Both the position numbers and the translations under genes were made by a program. Positions 16,184 to 25,060 of a stretch of DNA of 64,000 nucleotides are shown one piece after another (the stretch's first letter is position 1; every line of letters begins with the position of its first letter). This stretch comes from Verrucomicrobiaceae bacterium (lineage in GTDB: Bacteria > Verrucomicrobiota > Verrucomicrobiia > Verrucomicrobiales > Verrucomicrobiaceae). The DNA is taken from assembly GCA_015075365.1 (NCBI GenBank), contig JABTUN010000002.1:1054001-1118000 (forward strand). The letters are read 5' to 3'. The notes under the pieces were generated by a model. The model did no database searches. It worked only from the letters and a program-made list of their open reading frames with translations, and was not told the DNA's origin.

Positions 16184-17449
16184 ATGATCAGCGAACTCAA
16201 AACCCTATTCGACTACTACGAGAAAGAGAAAGGCATCGACCGAGGCAAAATGGTCGAGGCCCTCTCCCAGGCCCTTCTCGCAGCCTCGAAGAAGAGCATC
16301 GGGCCCGCCCGGGAGCTGCGCATTGACATTGATCCCGACAAGGGAACCATCAAGGCTTTCGCCAAATTGCTGGCGGTAGAGAATGTGTCGAACCCGTGGG
16401 AGGAGATCCCCCTCGCCAAGGCGCGGAAGCTCAAGAAGGATGCCGTCATCGGTGATGAGATTGAAATCGAGGTCACCCCGAACAACATGGGACGCATCGC
16501 CGCGCAAACGGCCAAGCAAACCATGCTTCAACGCCTGCGCATGGCGGAGAAGGAAAACCTCTACGAAGAGTTCAAAGACCGCACGGGTGATGTCGTCAGC
16601 GGGGTGGTCCGCCGCTTTGAGAAGTCGGATGTCATCATCGACCTGGGCAAATTTGAGGGCGTGATGCCCTCCAAGGAGCGTGTCAGCACGGAGGACTACA
16701 CCTCCGGGGATCGCATGCGCTTCTACGTCAAGGCGGTGGAGAAGGACACGGGCCGCGGCCCGGAGATCATCCTCTCCCGCGCCCATCCGAATTTTGTCCG
16801 CCGGCTCTTTGAGTTCGAGGTCAGCGAGATCGGCGACCGCACGGTCGAGATCGCCAGCATCGCCCGCGAGGCCGGTTATCGCACCAAAGTGGCCGTCCAC
16901 AGCGAGGACGACAAGGTAGATCCCGTCGGCGCATGCGTCGGCCTGCGCGGCGCCCGGGTGAAGAACATCGTGCGCGAGCTCAACAATGAGAAGGTGGACA
17001 TCATCCGCTGGAAGTCCGACCCGGCGGAGTTTGTCCGCGAGGCGCTCAAGCCCATCAAGGTGCTCACCATCGCCGTGGACAAGGACAAGAAGCAGGCGCG
17101 CCTGACAGTGAGCGAGGAGGATCTTTCCAAGGCGATCGGCCGCCGCGGACAGAACGCCCGGCTCACTTCCCGCCTCGTCGGCATGGATCTGATCATTGAG
17201 AAAGACGAGCACGCCGCCGAGGTCTTTGAAGGCCAGATGGGCAGCGCCGCGCAGCAACTCGTCGATGCCCTCAGCATCTCCGCTGATGTGGCACGCCAGT
17301 TGATCAACGGCGGCATGGGCGACTTTCGCACCCTTGCCACCGGTGTTGACGTGGACGATGTCACCGAGGTGCTCGGTGGTGATCGCGACCTCGCCGAGCA
17401 GATCCTTGCCAAGGCTCAAACGAACGTTCAGGCTCCTGCCGAGGAGTAA
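16184..17449 (+). CDS. nusA: Transcription termination/antitermination factor NusA
   Basis: A 421-aa protein. The order is N-terminal RNA-polymerase-binding domain (1-125), S1 domain (about 135-200, GDVVSGVVRRFEKSDVIIDLGKFEGVMP), then two KH domains (DPVGACVGLRGARVKNIVREL and AIGRRGQNARL) and a short C-terminal helical tail. It lacks the full acidic repeats of the 495-aa E. coli form. It begins the nusA-infB-rbfA operon; rimP, normally first, is not present upstream in this window. An intrinsic terminator sits 25 nt before its start. Confidence 0.96.
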   Translation: MISELKTLFDYYEKEKGIDRGKMVEALSQALLAASKKSIGPARELRIDIDPDKGTIKAFAKLLAVENVSNPWEEIPLAKARKLKKDAVIGDEIEIEVTPNNMGRIAAQTAKQTMLQRLRMAEKENLYEEFKDRTGDVVSGVVRRFEKSDVIIDLGKFEGVMPSKERVSTEDYTSGDRMRFYVKAVEKDTGRGPEIILSRAHPNFVRRLFEFEVSEIGDRTVEIASIAREAGYRTKVAVHSEDDKVDPVGACVGLRGARVKNIVRELNNEKVDIIRWKSDPAEFVREALKPIKVLTIAVDKDKKQARLTVSEEDLSKAIGRRGQNARLTSRLVGMDLIIEKDEHAAEVFEGQMGSAAQQLVDALSISADVARQLINGGMGDFRTLATGVDVDDVTEVLGGDRDLAEQILAKAQTNVQAPAEE

Positions 17450-17538
17450 GCCCGTTTGCGCCATGAAATCCCTCTTACTCCATCTTCACCCACCCACCCA
17501 GCCAGCAGCCCCCGCCGCCCGACTGACAGACGCCTCTC

Positions 17539-19818
17539 ATGCCAAGCAAGCCCTCCTCCACCAAAGCCGCCAAGCCCGCCGCCGACGATATTGTTGACGA
17601 CGCGACTGCGGTTGAAGCCTCTCCAAAACCGAAGAAGAAATCTTCGGCAAAAAAGGAGGTGCTTTCGCTGATTGAGGAAGGAGGAGAGGACAAACCCAAG
17701 GCCAGGACGCCGCGCAAGGAAGCCTCGAGCGTGCTCCCCCGCATCGGGGCGAAGCCTGTGGCACCAAACAAGGAAGCGGAGCCGGAGAACGCCCCCGCCG
17801 AGCCGGCCAAACCCACGCTCGAAGACCAGAAAAAAGCCGCGCTGAGCCTTTTTGACGAAAAACCGAAAAAACGCGAGCGCCCTGCGACAGCCGCGCCGTC
17901 CGCCTCGGCCCTCCCGCCCATCTCTCTGCTGCTGGACGAGCCTGCCAAACCCAAGCCCGTCATCGCTCCAACGCCCCCGCCCGCCGCTGTCGAGGCCGCT
18001 CCGCCAGAGTTCGAGCTGGGTGAAAACGGAGAAAAGATCATCCATTTGAAGCCGCCGATCATCGTGAAGGATCTGGCGGAAAGGATGGGCCTGAAGCCTT
18101 TCAAGATCATTTCCGACCTCATCGCCTTCAAGGTCTTTGCCAGCGCGGACAAGGCCATCGACATTGAAGTCGCCGAAAAAGTCTGTGAGAAGCACGGCTT
18201 CAAGCTGGAGCGCAAAAAACGCGAAGAAGGCGGCGGCGTCCACAAGGTCGAGGAGGTCATTGTCGAGCCGGAGCGCCTCCCCGAGCCCACCGCCGAGGAA
18301 AAAGACACCCGTGAGCTCCGCGCCCCCATCATCACTTTCATGGGCCATGTGGACCATGGCAAAACCTCCCTCCTCGACGCCCTGCGCAAAACGCAAGTCG
18401 CCGCGGGAGAGGCTGGCGGCATCACGCAGCACATCGGTGCCTACTGCATCTTCCACGACGGCAAGCCCATCACTTTCATCGACACCCCCGGCCATGCCGC
18501 CTTCTCCGCCATGCGCGCGCGTGGCGCCAATGTGACCGATATTGTCGTCCTCATCATCGCGGCGGATGACGGCATCATGCCGCAAACAAAGGAAGCCCTC
18601 GCCCACGCGAAGGCCGCTGGAGTGCAGCTCATGGTCGCCATCAACAAGTGTGACCTGCCCACCGCCAATGTCATGCGCGTCAAAAGCCAGCTCCAGGAGA
18701 TCGGCCTCGCGCCGGTGGACTGGGGTGGTGAGATCGAGTGCATGGAGGTTTCCGCCAAAAGCGGCCTCGGCCTCGACAACCTGCTCGAAACCATGGCCCT
18801 GCAGGCTGAGGTGCTCGAATTGAAGGCCGATCCGAAGGCTCCCGCCCGCGCCACTGTCATCGAGTCCTCCATGGTCGCCGGCAAAGGCCCCGTGGCCACC
18901 GTCATCGTCGGCCAGGGCACGCTCAAAGTCGGCCAGTCCTTCATTTGCGGTCCGTATTGGGGCAAGGTGAAGGCCCTCGTGAACGACCGCGGCCAGAACA
19001 TCAAGGAAGTGCTCCCCGGCATGCCCTGCGAGGTCATCGGCTTCTCCGACATGCCCAACGTGGGCGACGAAGTCGTCGTCATGGACAGCGAGCGCTCCGT
19101 GAAAAAGCTCAGCGAGGAACGCCTCGAGGAGCTGCGGCAGAAAAAGCTCACCGTCCCCCGCCGCACCACGCTGGAGCATCTCTTTGCCTCGATCGAGGAA
19201 GGAAACAAAAAGTCCCTCAAAGTCGTCCTCAAGGCCGACGTGCAGGGCTCCGTCGAGGCCATCGCGAAGTGCCTCAAGGACATCAAGAGCGACAAGATCA
19301 ATCTCGAGCTCCTTCACTCCGAGGCCGGCTCCATCAACGAGAGCGACGTGCTCCTCTGCTCCGCCTCCGACGCGCTCATCCTTGGCTTCAACGTCAAGGT
19401 CGAGAACAAGGCCCTCGCCGTCGCCAAGCGTGAAGGTGTGCAGATCAAGCTCTACTCGATCATCTATGAGCTCATCGACCAGGTCAAAGAGGCCATGCAG
19501 GGCCTGCTCGACCCGATCACTCGCGAGAAAGTCCTCGGCCACGCCCGCGTGAAGCAGGTCTTCAAGGTCAACAAAGGCTACGTCGGCGGTTCCGTCGTCA
19601 CCGATGGTCTCATGCACCGCAAGCAGCGCGCCCGCGTGCTGCGTGACGGCCAGGCCGTCTATGACGGTGGCTTCGAGACGCTGCGCCGCTTCCAGGACGA
19701 AGTCCCCGAAGTCCGCAACGGCCTCGAGTGCGGCATCAAGCTCTCCGGCTTCTCCGACTACGAAGAAGGCGACATCATCGAGTGCTACGAACTCGAAAAA
19801 ATCGCCCAAACCCTCTGA
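17539..19818 (+). CDS. infB: Translation initiation factor IF-2
   Basis: A 759-aa GTPase that brings initiator tRNA to the 30S subunit. The first 170 residues are a Lys/Pro/Ala-rich low-complexity tail, variable in the family. Then come IF2-N ([21 protein letters not shown]), the G domain with [14 protein letters not shown] (G1), DTPGHAAF (G3) and NKCDLP (G4), and the C-terminal domains including GSVEAI and [10 protein letters not shown]. It is second in the nusA operon; the 89-bp gap from nusA shows no gene. Confidence 0.98.
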   Translation: MPSKPSSTKAAKPAADDIVDDATAVEASPKPKKKSSAKKEVLSLIEEGGEDKPKARTPRKEASSVLPRIGAKPVAPNKEAEPENAPAEPAKPTLEDQKKAALSLFDEKPKKRERPATAAPSASALPPISLLLDEPAKPKPVIAPTPPPAAVEAAPPEFELGENGEKIIHLKPPIIVKDLAERMGLKPFKIISDLIAFKVFASADKAIDIEVAEKVCEKHGFKLERKKREEGGGVHKVEEVIVEPERLPEPTAEEKDTRELRAPIITFMGHVDHGKTSLLDALRKTQVAAGEAGGITQHIGAYCIFHDGKPITFIDTPGHAAFSAMRARGANVTDIVVLIIAADDGIMPQTKEALAHAKAAGVQLMVAINKCDLPTANVMRVKSQLQEIGLAPVDWGGEIECMEVSAKSGLGLDNLLETMALQAEVLELKADPKAPARATVIESSMVAGKGPVATVIVGQGTLKVGQSFICGPYWGKVKALVNDRGQNIKEVLPGMPCEVIGFSDMPNVGDEVVVMDSERSVKKLSEERLEELRQKKLTVPRRTTLEHLFASIEEGNKKSLKVVLKADVQGSVEAIAKCLKDIKSDKINLELLHSEAGSINESDVLLCSASDALILGFNVKVENKALAVAKREGVQIKLYSIIYELIDQVKEAMQGLLDPITREKVLGHARVKQVFKVNKGYVGGSVVTDGLMHRKQRARVLRDGQAVYDGGFETLRRFQDEVPEVRNGLECGIKLSGFSDYEEGDIIECYELEKIAQTL

Positions 19819-19822
19819 TTGT

Positions 19823-19909
19823 CCCAGGTTTCAAGTTTCAGGTTTCAAGCTGGCACCGTCACCACCGCCAGGCCTGATCTTGAAACATGTCACCAGAAAC
19901 TTGAAACCC
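19823..19909. repeat. Palindromic heptad-repeat element between infB and rbfA
   Basis: The left arm (19823-19850) reads as 7-mers AGGTTTC, AAGTTTC, AGGTTTC, AAGC. The right arm (19879-19909) is its inverted counterpart (CTTGAAACAT, then AGAAACTTGAAACCC), with a 28-nt GC-rich loop. It fills the gap between the infB stop and the rbfA start, so the mRNA of this operon would contain a large hairpin. Confidence 0.88.
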
Positions 19910-19916
19910 ATACACG

Positions 19917-20276
19917 ATGTCCCTCCGCCTCGACAAAGTCCGTGAACTTCTCCGCCGCGAGCTCTCGCTCGTCATCGAGAAGGACTACCGGATGGAAAAC
20001 GGCCTGCTCACCGTGCATGACGTGAGCATCACGCCTGATTTGAAGCAGGCATTCGTGTATGTCGGCGTCATCAGCAAGCCGCACCAGCAGGAGGCAGCCG
20101 TGGAAAAGCTCAACAAAGCGCGCGGCTCCATCCAGCGGGACCTCTACAAACGGGTGAAACTGCGCAACAGCCCCCAGCTCATCTTCCGGCTCGATCACAC
20201 CACGGAGAAGGCCGTTCCGCTCGTCCAGCTCATCGACAGCCTGCCGCCGCCCGCCGAGGACACACCACCGGCATGA
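19917..20276 (+). CDS. rbfA: Ribosome-binding factor A
   Basis: A 119-aa protein acting in late 30S maturation. The KH-like fold is recognisable from RLDKVRELLRRELSLVIEKDY at the start, DVSITPDLKQAFVYVGVI in the middle and LRNSPQLIFRLDHTTEKAVPLVQLID near the end. Third in nusA-infB-rbfA, the classical order. Separated from infB by the heptad element rather than by the usual short gap. Confidence 0.95.
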   Translation: MSLRLDKVRELLRRELSLVIEKDYRMENGLLTVHDVSITPDLKQAFVYVGVISKPHQQEAAVEKLNKARGSIQRDLYKRVKLRNSPQLIFRLDHTTEKAVPLVQLIDSLPPPAEDTPPA

Positions 20277-20315
20277 TTGGGGCACGGTCAAAGCCTGTCC
20301 CGGTGTCCTCCAGGC

Positions 20316-21344
20316 TCATCCCAGATCGTCCCATGCCAGAAGTGTCCCCTCTTTGACATCGCGGACAAGCGTCCTGCCGATCACCTCCCCCAGGCGGGCC
20401 GGCTCGATGCCTGTGCCCGGCCGGCGCAGCAACAGCAGTTCGCTGGAAAGGGTCTCCCCCGCCTTTAAATCACGCGCGGCCACCACACTGCGGCGGACAA
20501 TCTTCGCCACCGCCTTTTCCGCCTCGTTGGGCTGCTTTCGTCCGCTTCCCAGCAGCACTTCGACACGACGGATGCCGCGCACCATCTCCGCAAGGTCATC
20601 CGGCTCCAGTGAGGCCTTGTGATCCGGCCCCGGCAGGCTGCAATCCAGCGTGAAATGCTTCTCAATCACCTTCGCGCCCGCCGCCACGGCGGTCACGCTG
20701 GCCTCGATGCCCATCGTGTGGTCGGAGTAACCGATGGGCACATTCAGCGCCTGCGCGATGACATGCATCGCGCGCAGGTTCACCTGGTCCGGTGGCGTGG
20801 GATAATCCGTCACGCAATGCAGCACGGTGATGTCCGTGTTGCCGGTGGCCTGGATGGCCTCCACCGCCTCCTGGATCTCCTCGATCGTGCCCATGCCGGT
20901 GGAGACAATCATCGGCTTCCCAAACCGCGCGATGTGCTGCAGCAGCGGGATGTTGGTGAGCTCGCCGGAGGGAATCTTGAAGATCGACATGCCCAGCCCG
21001 GCCAGGAAGTCCGCGCTCTCCTCGTCAAAAGCCGTGGACATGAACAGAATGCCCAGCTCCTGGCAAAAGCGGCTCAGCTCCGCAAAACTCTCCAGCGGCA
21101 GTTCCAGACGCTTCAGCATGTCGAACTGACTCTCCGTCTTGCCGGAGTTCCGCGCCTGATAAGCCGCCTGCGGCGCGTCAGCCGTCACCAGATGCTTCGC
21201 CTGAAAAGTCTGGAACTTCACCGCGTCCGCGCCCGCGTCCTTCGCCGCCTGCACCAGTTGCTTCGCGAGCGCGAGGTCTCCATTATGGTTCACACCGGCC
21301 TCAGCGATGATGAAACAAGGACTTTCAGGAGTAACTAAGGGCAT
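20316..21344 (-). CDS. neuB: N-acetylneuraminate synthase family enzyme (NeuB)
   Basis: A 342-aa enzyme condensing phosphoenolpyruvate with an N-acetylated hexosamine to make a nonulosonic acid. The TIM-barrel domain starts CFIIAEAGVNHNGDLALAKQLV and contains KFQTFQA, ISTGMGTIEEI-like (MIVSTGMGTIEEIQ) and GYSDHTMGIEASVTAVAAGAKVIEKHFT. A C-terminal SAF/antifreeze-like domain covers about 285-342 (RRSVVAARDLKAGETL). Last gene of the oxidoreductase-neuA-neuB operon. Legionaminic or pseudaminic acid is as possible as sialic acid. Confidence 0.93.
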   Translation of the reverse strand: MPLVTPESPCFIIAEAGVNHNGDLALAKQLVQAAKDAGADAVKFQTFQAKHLVTADAPQAAYQARNSGKTESQFDMLKRLELPLESFAELSRFCQELGILFMSTAFDEESADFLAGLGMSIFKIPSGELTNIPLLQHIARFGKPMIVSTGMGTIEEIQEAVEAIQATGNTDITVLHCVTDYPTPPDQVNLRAMHVIAQALNVPIGYSDHTMGIEASVTAVAAGAKVIEKHFTLDCSLPGPDHKASLEPDDLAEMVRGIRRVEVLLGSGRKQPNEAEKAVAKIVRRSVVAARDLKAGETLSSELLLLRRPGTGIEPARLGEVIGRTLVRDVKEGTLLAWDDLG

Positions 21345-21365
21345 GGGCTTGTGGGTCTCGATTTC

Positions 21366-22055
21366 CTACTTCCGCCCGGCCATGATGTTTTCGGCGATGG
21401 CGAAGTCATTGAGCGTGTCGATATCGACGGAGCGTTCCTCCGGCATGATCCAGCCGTGGGCGCCGGGTGGCTGAAACATCTGCGTCTCCCGCAGCGAGGT
21501 GCAGCGGTTCAGATACAGCCCGCCGTTGAGGTTGTAGGCAGGCGGCAGGTCCTGCCGGCGCGGGTAGCGCATGCCGTGATCGATGAAGCCCACTAGTTTC
21601 CCGCCTTCCTCCACCTTGTAAGTGAGATAAGGATGCACGGCCGCCGGACACACACCCACCACCGCCGGGCAGCCCGTGGCCTGCATCAGGCGGATCGCGC
21701 CGTCCAGATCCTCGGGCGTGCGCATCGGTGTTGTCGGCTGTAGCAGCAGCACCGCATCAGGGAGGCCGCCATTGGCCTCCAGCCAGTCCACCGCATGCAG
21801 CATCACGTCGATGTGCGCGGATTCGCCGGTGGAAAGCTCCGGCGGACGCACAAAAGGGACTTCCGCCCCCCATTTGAGGGACACGTCCATGATTTCCGCA
21901 TCATCGGTCGAAACAATCACCCGGTTCACCAGCTTCGCCCCTTTCGCGGCCAGGATGGAGTGCGCCACCAGCGGCTTCCCGGCCAGCGGCAGCAGGTTTT
22001 TACGCGGCAGCCCGGTGGAGCCTCCGCGCGCTGTGATCACGGCGACGACATTCAT
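21366..22055 (-). CDS. neuA: Acylneuraminate cytidylyltransferase (CMP-nonulosonate synthetase)
   Basis: A 229-aa enzyme that activates the NeuB product to the CMP sugar. The nucleotide loop is ITARGGSTGLPRKNLLPLAGKPL at residues 7-29; LLLQPTTPMRTPEDL and the C-terminal ERSVDIDTLNDFAIAE are family blocks with metal-binding Asp residues. The start at 22055 overlaps the oxidoreductase stop in ATGA, and neuB starts 21 bp after its stop, so the three genes form one operon. Confidence 0.92.
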   Translation of the reverse strand: MNVVAVITARGGSTGLPRKNLLPLAGKPLVAHSILAAKGAKLVNRVIVSTDDAEIMDVSLKWGAEVPFVRPPELSTGESAHIDVMLHAVDWLEANGGLPDAVLLLQPTTPMRTPEDLDGAIRLMQATGCPAVVGVCPAAVHPYLTYKVEEGGKLVGFIDHGMRYPRRQDLPPAYNLNGGLYLNRCTSLRETQMFQPPGAHGWIMPEERSVDIDTLNDFAIAENIMAGRK

Positions 22056-23014
22056 GCGACTTGGAAGATGGTGGAGATCAAGCGCATCGTCTCGATGGCG
22101 CTGGCGAGTGTCGGCGCGCGATTCGGCACACCACGCAGGGCCTTGAGCACTTCCTCCGCCTGACGCCGGAAGCCCGGTTTGAAGCTCTTGTCGTTGTCCG
22201 TCTGAGGGACCTCGTTCAGCGCACGCTCCCCGGCGTTGATGAATTTCGCCTGCTCCAGCGGCCTCAGCTCCCAACGGCGGCCCGGTGTGTTCACCGTGAC
22301 CGTCCACGGACCAGGACCATTCCAGGTGCTCTCATACAAACCGACATCGCCGCTGTCGAATTCGACGGCGGCCAGCACATATGAGGGCGCGTCCGGCCTC
22401 CAGGGTGTGATGGGTGTGATCTTTTTCACACTGCCACGGCAGAGGCTGCGCAGGTAGTCCATGAGATGGATGGAATTCGCATACATCCAGCGCTGCACGA
22501 TCTCCTCCGGATGGCCGATGACCCGCGCCGTCTCCAGCGACTGCTGGTCCTCCACGCGGACGAAGCGCGGCTCGTTCCGCGAATGGATGTCATCCAGCAC
22601 CGCCTCCGTGCTGCCGAGAAAACGGCGGTTCAGACCGACATAAACCGTGCGCCCATGCTTCTGCGCGAGCGATTCGAGATGGAGGGCTTCCTCCAGATCC
22701 TTCCCTGGCGGCTTCTCCATCAAAATCGTCCATGGAAACTGGAATGCCTGCTCCGCCACGGCACGGATGGACATCTCCGGCACCGCGATCACCAGCAGGT
22801 CCGCCTTTGTGGCCTCATGCAGCTCCGCGATGCTGTCCGCCACCAGCGGGATGCCGCATTCCGCCGCCAGGGTCTCCGCTTTGCCACGCGTGCGGCTGTG
22901 GATGCCCGCCAGCTTCGCACCCGGCAGGCTGGCAAAGGCTTTCGAATGCTCGCGGTTCATGCCACCGGCACCGATGAATGCGACAGAGAGGCTGGAGGAG
23001 GAGGGATCAGGCAT
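22052..23014 (-). CDS. Gfo/Idh/MocA-family NAD(P)-dependent sugar oxidoreductase
   Basis: A 320-aa protein. The Rossmann motif is SVAFIGAGGMNREHSKAF at residues 9-26, and EKPPGKDLEEAL near residue 100 carries the conserved Glu-Lys-Pro catalytic segment. The start at 23014 (MPDPSSSSLS) puts the dinucleotide motif close to the N-terminus. First gene of the nonulosonate operon; it may modify the sugar precursor or sidechain, in the manner of dehydrogenases seen with surface sugar clusters. Confidence 0.88.
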   Translation of the reverse strand: MPDPSSSSLSVAFIGAGGMNREHSKAFASLPGAKLAGIHSRTRGKAETLAAECGIPLVADSIAELHEATKADLLVIAVPEMSIRAVAEQAFQFPWTILMEKPPGKDLEEALHLESLAQKHGRTVYVGLNRRFLGSTEAVLDDIHSRNEPRFVRVEDQQSLETARVIGHPEEIVQRWMYANSIHLMDYLRSLCRGSVKKITPITPWRPDAPSYVLAAVEFDSGDVGLYESTWNGPGPWTVTVNTPGRRWELRPLEQAKFINAGERALNEVPQTDNDKSFKPGFRRQAEEVLKALRGVPNRAPTLASAIETMRLISTIFQVA

Positions 23015-23175
23015 GGACGGCCATCTCTCACACCCGGCCCGAAAGTCCGTCAACCGGATTTCCATGTCTCCTGAATGAACCATCGCAAGAGAACCATTGA
23101 ATCCCGCCCCTGCCTTCGCTACCAAGCCTCTGATCACCTCCGGCTCTTTGCCCCCAGCCCTGCGCTCTCCGCTTC

Positions 23176-24093
23176 ATGCTCCCCTTCCTCCTCCGCCGCG
23201 CGTTCAGCAGCATCCTCGTGATGTTCTGCGTGGTGAGCCTCGCCTTCGTGCTCATCCGTTCGATCAAAGGCGGGCCCTTTGAGCGGGAAAAAACGCCCGC
23301 GCACATCGTCGCGGCCATGGAGGCGAAATACCAGCTCGACGGCTCGCTGTGGCAGCAGTACCTGGCCTACCTCGGCCGTCTTGCCCATCTGGATCTCGGA
23401 CCTTCGGCCAAATACCGCGACTGGCAGGTGTCCGAGATCCTCGCGCAGAAGCTGCCGAACTCGATCTCCATCGGCAGCGTCGCTTTTCTGCTCGCCAGCA
23501 CGCTCGGCGTGCTCATCGGCAGCTTCGCGGCCATGCACAAGGACCAGGCCGCCGACCGCGCCGCCATGCTCGGCGCGCTGATGGCCATTTCGCTGCCCAG
23601 TTTCATCACCGGGCCCGCCTTGATCGCCATCTTCGCGCTATGGCTCGGCTGGCTGCCGGTGGGCGGCTGGGGCACGGCGCAGCAGATGATCCTGCCCGCG
23701 ATCTGCCTCTCAGGGCCTTACATCGCCTACATTGCCCGTTTGATGCGCAATTCGCTGCTCGACGTGTTGAAGAGCGATTTCCTCCGCACCGCGCGCGCGA
23801 AGGGCTTGGGTGAGACGAGCGCCGTGGCGCGTCACGCTGCCAAAATCGCCATCCTGCCCGTCATCACCTACCTCGGCCCGCTCGCCGCGCATCTGCTCAC
23901 CGGCTCGATGATCATCGAGAGCGTCTTTAACATCTCCGGCGCTGGCAGCGTGTTCGTGAACTCGATCCAAAACCGCGATGTTTTCCTCCTGGGCGGCGCG
24001 GTGATCGTGCTTTGCGCCCTGCTCGTGCTCTTCAACCTCATCGTGGACCTGCTCTACACGGTCCTCGACAAACGCATCCGCCTGCATGGCTAG
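23176..24093 (+). CDS. ABC transporter permease, OppB/DppB type
   Basis: A 305-aa inner-membrane protein with six hydrophobic segments. The EAA-loop that contacts the ATPase is DFLRTARAKGLGETSAVARH near residue 205, and the N-terminus LLRRAFSSILVMFCVVSLAFVLIRS is the usual first helix of OppB. It overlaps the OppC-type gene by 8 bp. No ATPase or binding protein gene is next to it in this window, so the transporter must use subunits encoded elsewhere. Confidence 0.93.
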   Translation: MLPFLLRRAFSSILVMFCVVSLAFVLIRSIKGGPFEREKTPAHIVAAMEAKYQLDGSLWQQYLAYLGRLAHLDLGPSAKYRDWQVSEILAQKLPNSISIGSVAFLLASTLGVLIGSFAAMHKDQAADRAAMLGALMAISLPSFITGPALIAIFALWLGWLPVGGWGTAQQMILPAICLSGPYIAYIARLMRNSLLDVLKSDFLRTARAKGLGETSAVARHAAKIAILPVITYLGPLAAHLLTGSMIIESVFNISGAGSVFVNSIQNRDVFLLGGAVIVLCALLVLFNLIVDLLYTVLDKRIRLHG

Positions 24094-25048
24094 CGCACCC
24101 GCCCAGATTTCCCGCCCCGATGGCTGGGCGCTGCTGCGGCGGAACCGCGCGGCCATGATCTCGCTTTATGTGCTCGGCTTGCTCGCGCTCGCGGCCATCG
24201 TGGGGCCGATGTTGATGCCGGACGCGTTGAAGACGACGAGCGATGCGCAGTTCCTCCCGCCGCGCAGCGCCGGGCATGTGTTGGGCACGGATTTGAACGG
24301 ACAGGACCTTTTTTACCGCCTGCTCAGCGGCGCGCGCGTCTCCCTGGGCATCGGCGTGGCGGGCGCGTTCCTCAGCCTCGTCATCGGCACGCTCTACGGG
24401 ATGGTCAGCGGCTACGCGGGCGGGCGGGTGGATGCCTTCATGATGCGCGCCACGGAGGTGCTGCAATCCGTTCCGCGCATCCTCTTCATCATGATCCTCA
24501 TCGCCGCCCTCGATGACCGCGTGAAGGACGGGCTCGATGCCGCGCGCCTGTGGGCGCAGGAGGCCGGGTGGGCGGCCATCGAGGGCTTTTTCCGCGATGC
24601 GATCCCCTACAGCCGCATCCTCGTCATGATCCTCTCGCTCGGCATTGTCGAATGGCTGACCATGGCGCGCATCGTGCGCGGCCAGGTGCTCGTGCTGCGT
24701 GAAATGACCTTTGTCACCGCCGCCCGGGCGATGGGCCAGAGTCCGTGGGGCGTGCTCAAGAAGCATCTGCTGCCCAATTTGAGCACCATCATCCTCACCT
24801 ACCTCACGCTCACCATTCCCGCCGTCATCCTCGACGAATCTTTCCTGAGTTTCCTCGGCCTCGGCATCGAAGACCCCGCCGCGAGCTGGGGCAGCCTGCT
24901 CAAAGACGGCGCGCAGGTCATCAATCCGCTCGACAGCAAGTGGTGGCTCCTCCTCTTCCCCGCCCTGTGCATGTCCATCAGCCTGCTCGCCCTCAATTTT
25001 CTCGGCGATGGCCTGCGCGATGCGTTTGATCCAAAAAGCGCGGAGTGA
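24086..25048 (+). CDS. ABC transporter permease, OppC/DppC type
   Basis: A 320-aa protein. The N-terminus has the OppC extension and first helix (LLRRNRAAMISLYVLGLLALAAIVG), followed by HVLGTDLNGQDLFYRLLSGARVSL, the family's periplasmic block. The EAA loop is FVTAARAMGQSPWGVLKKHLLPN. An insertion around residues 140-175 (LDDRVKDGLDAARLWAQEAG) is longer than in E. coli OppC. Partner of the preceding OppB-type protein; the peptide or other solute is unknown. Confidence 0.92.
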   Translation: MASAPAQISRPDGWALLRRNRAAMISLYVLGLLALAAIVGPMLMPDALKTTSDAQFLPPRSAGHVLGTDLNGQDLFYRLLSGARVSLGIGVAGAFLSLVIGTLYGMVSGYAGGRVDAFMMRATEVLQSVPRILFIMILIAALDDRVKDGLDAARLWAQEAGWAAIEGFFRDAIPYSRILVMILSLGIVEWLTMARIVRGQVLVLREMTFVTAARAMGQSPWGVLKKHLLPNLSTIILTYLTLTIPAVILDESFLSFLGLGIEDPAASWGSLLKDGAQVINPLDSKWWLLLFPALCMSISLLALNFLGDGLRDAFDPKSAE

Positions 25049-25060
25049 GGGCATCTTGAC

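Noticed and set aside
17428-19809. Open frame of 793 codons opposite infB
   Set aside because: Antisense shadow of the unmistakable infB gene; composition biased and no recognisable domain.
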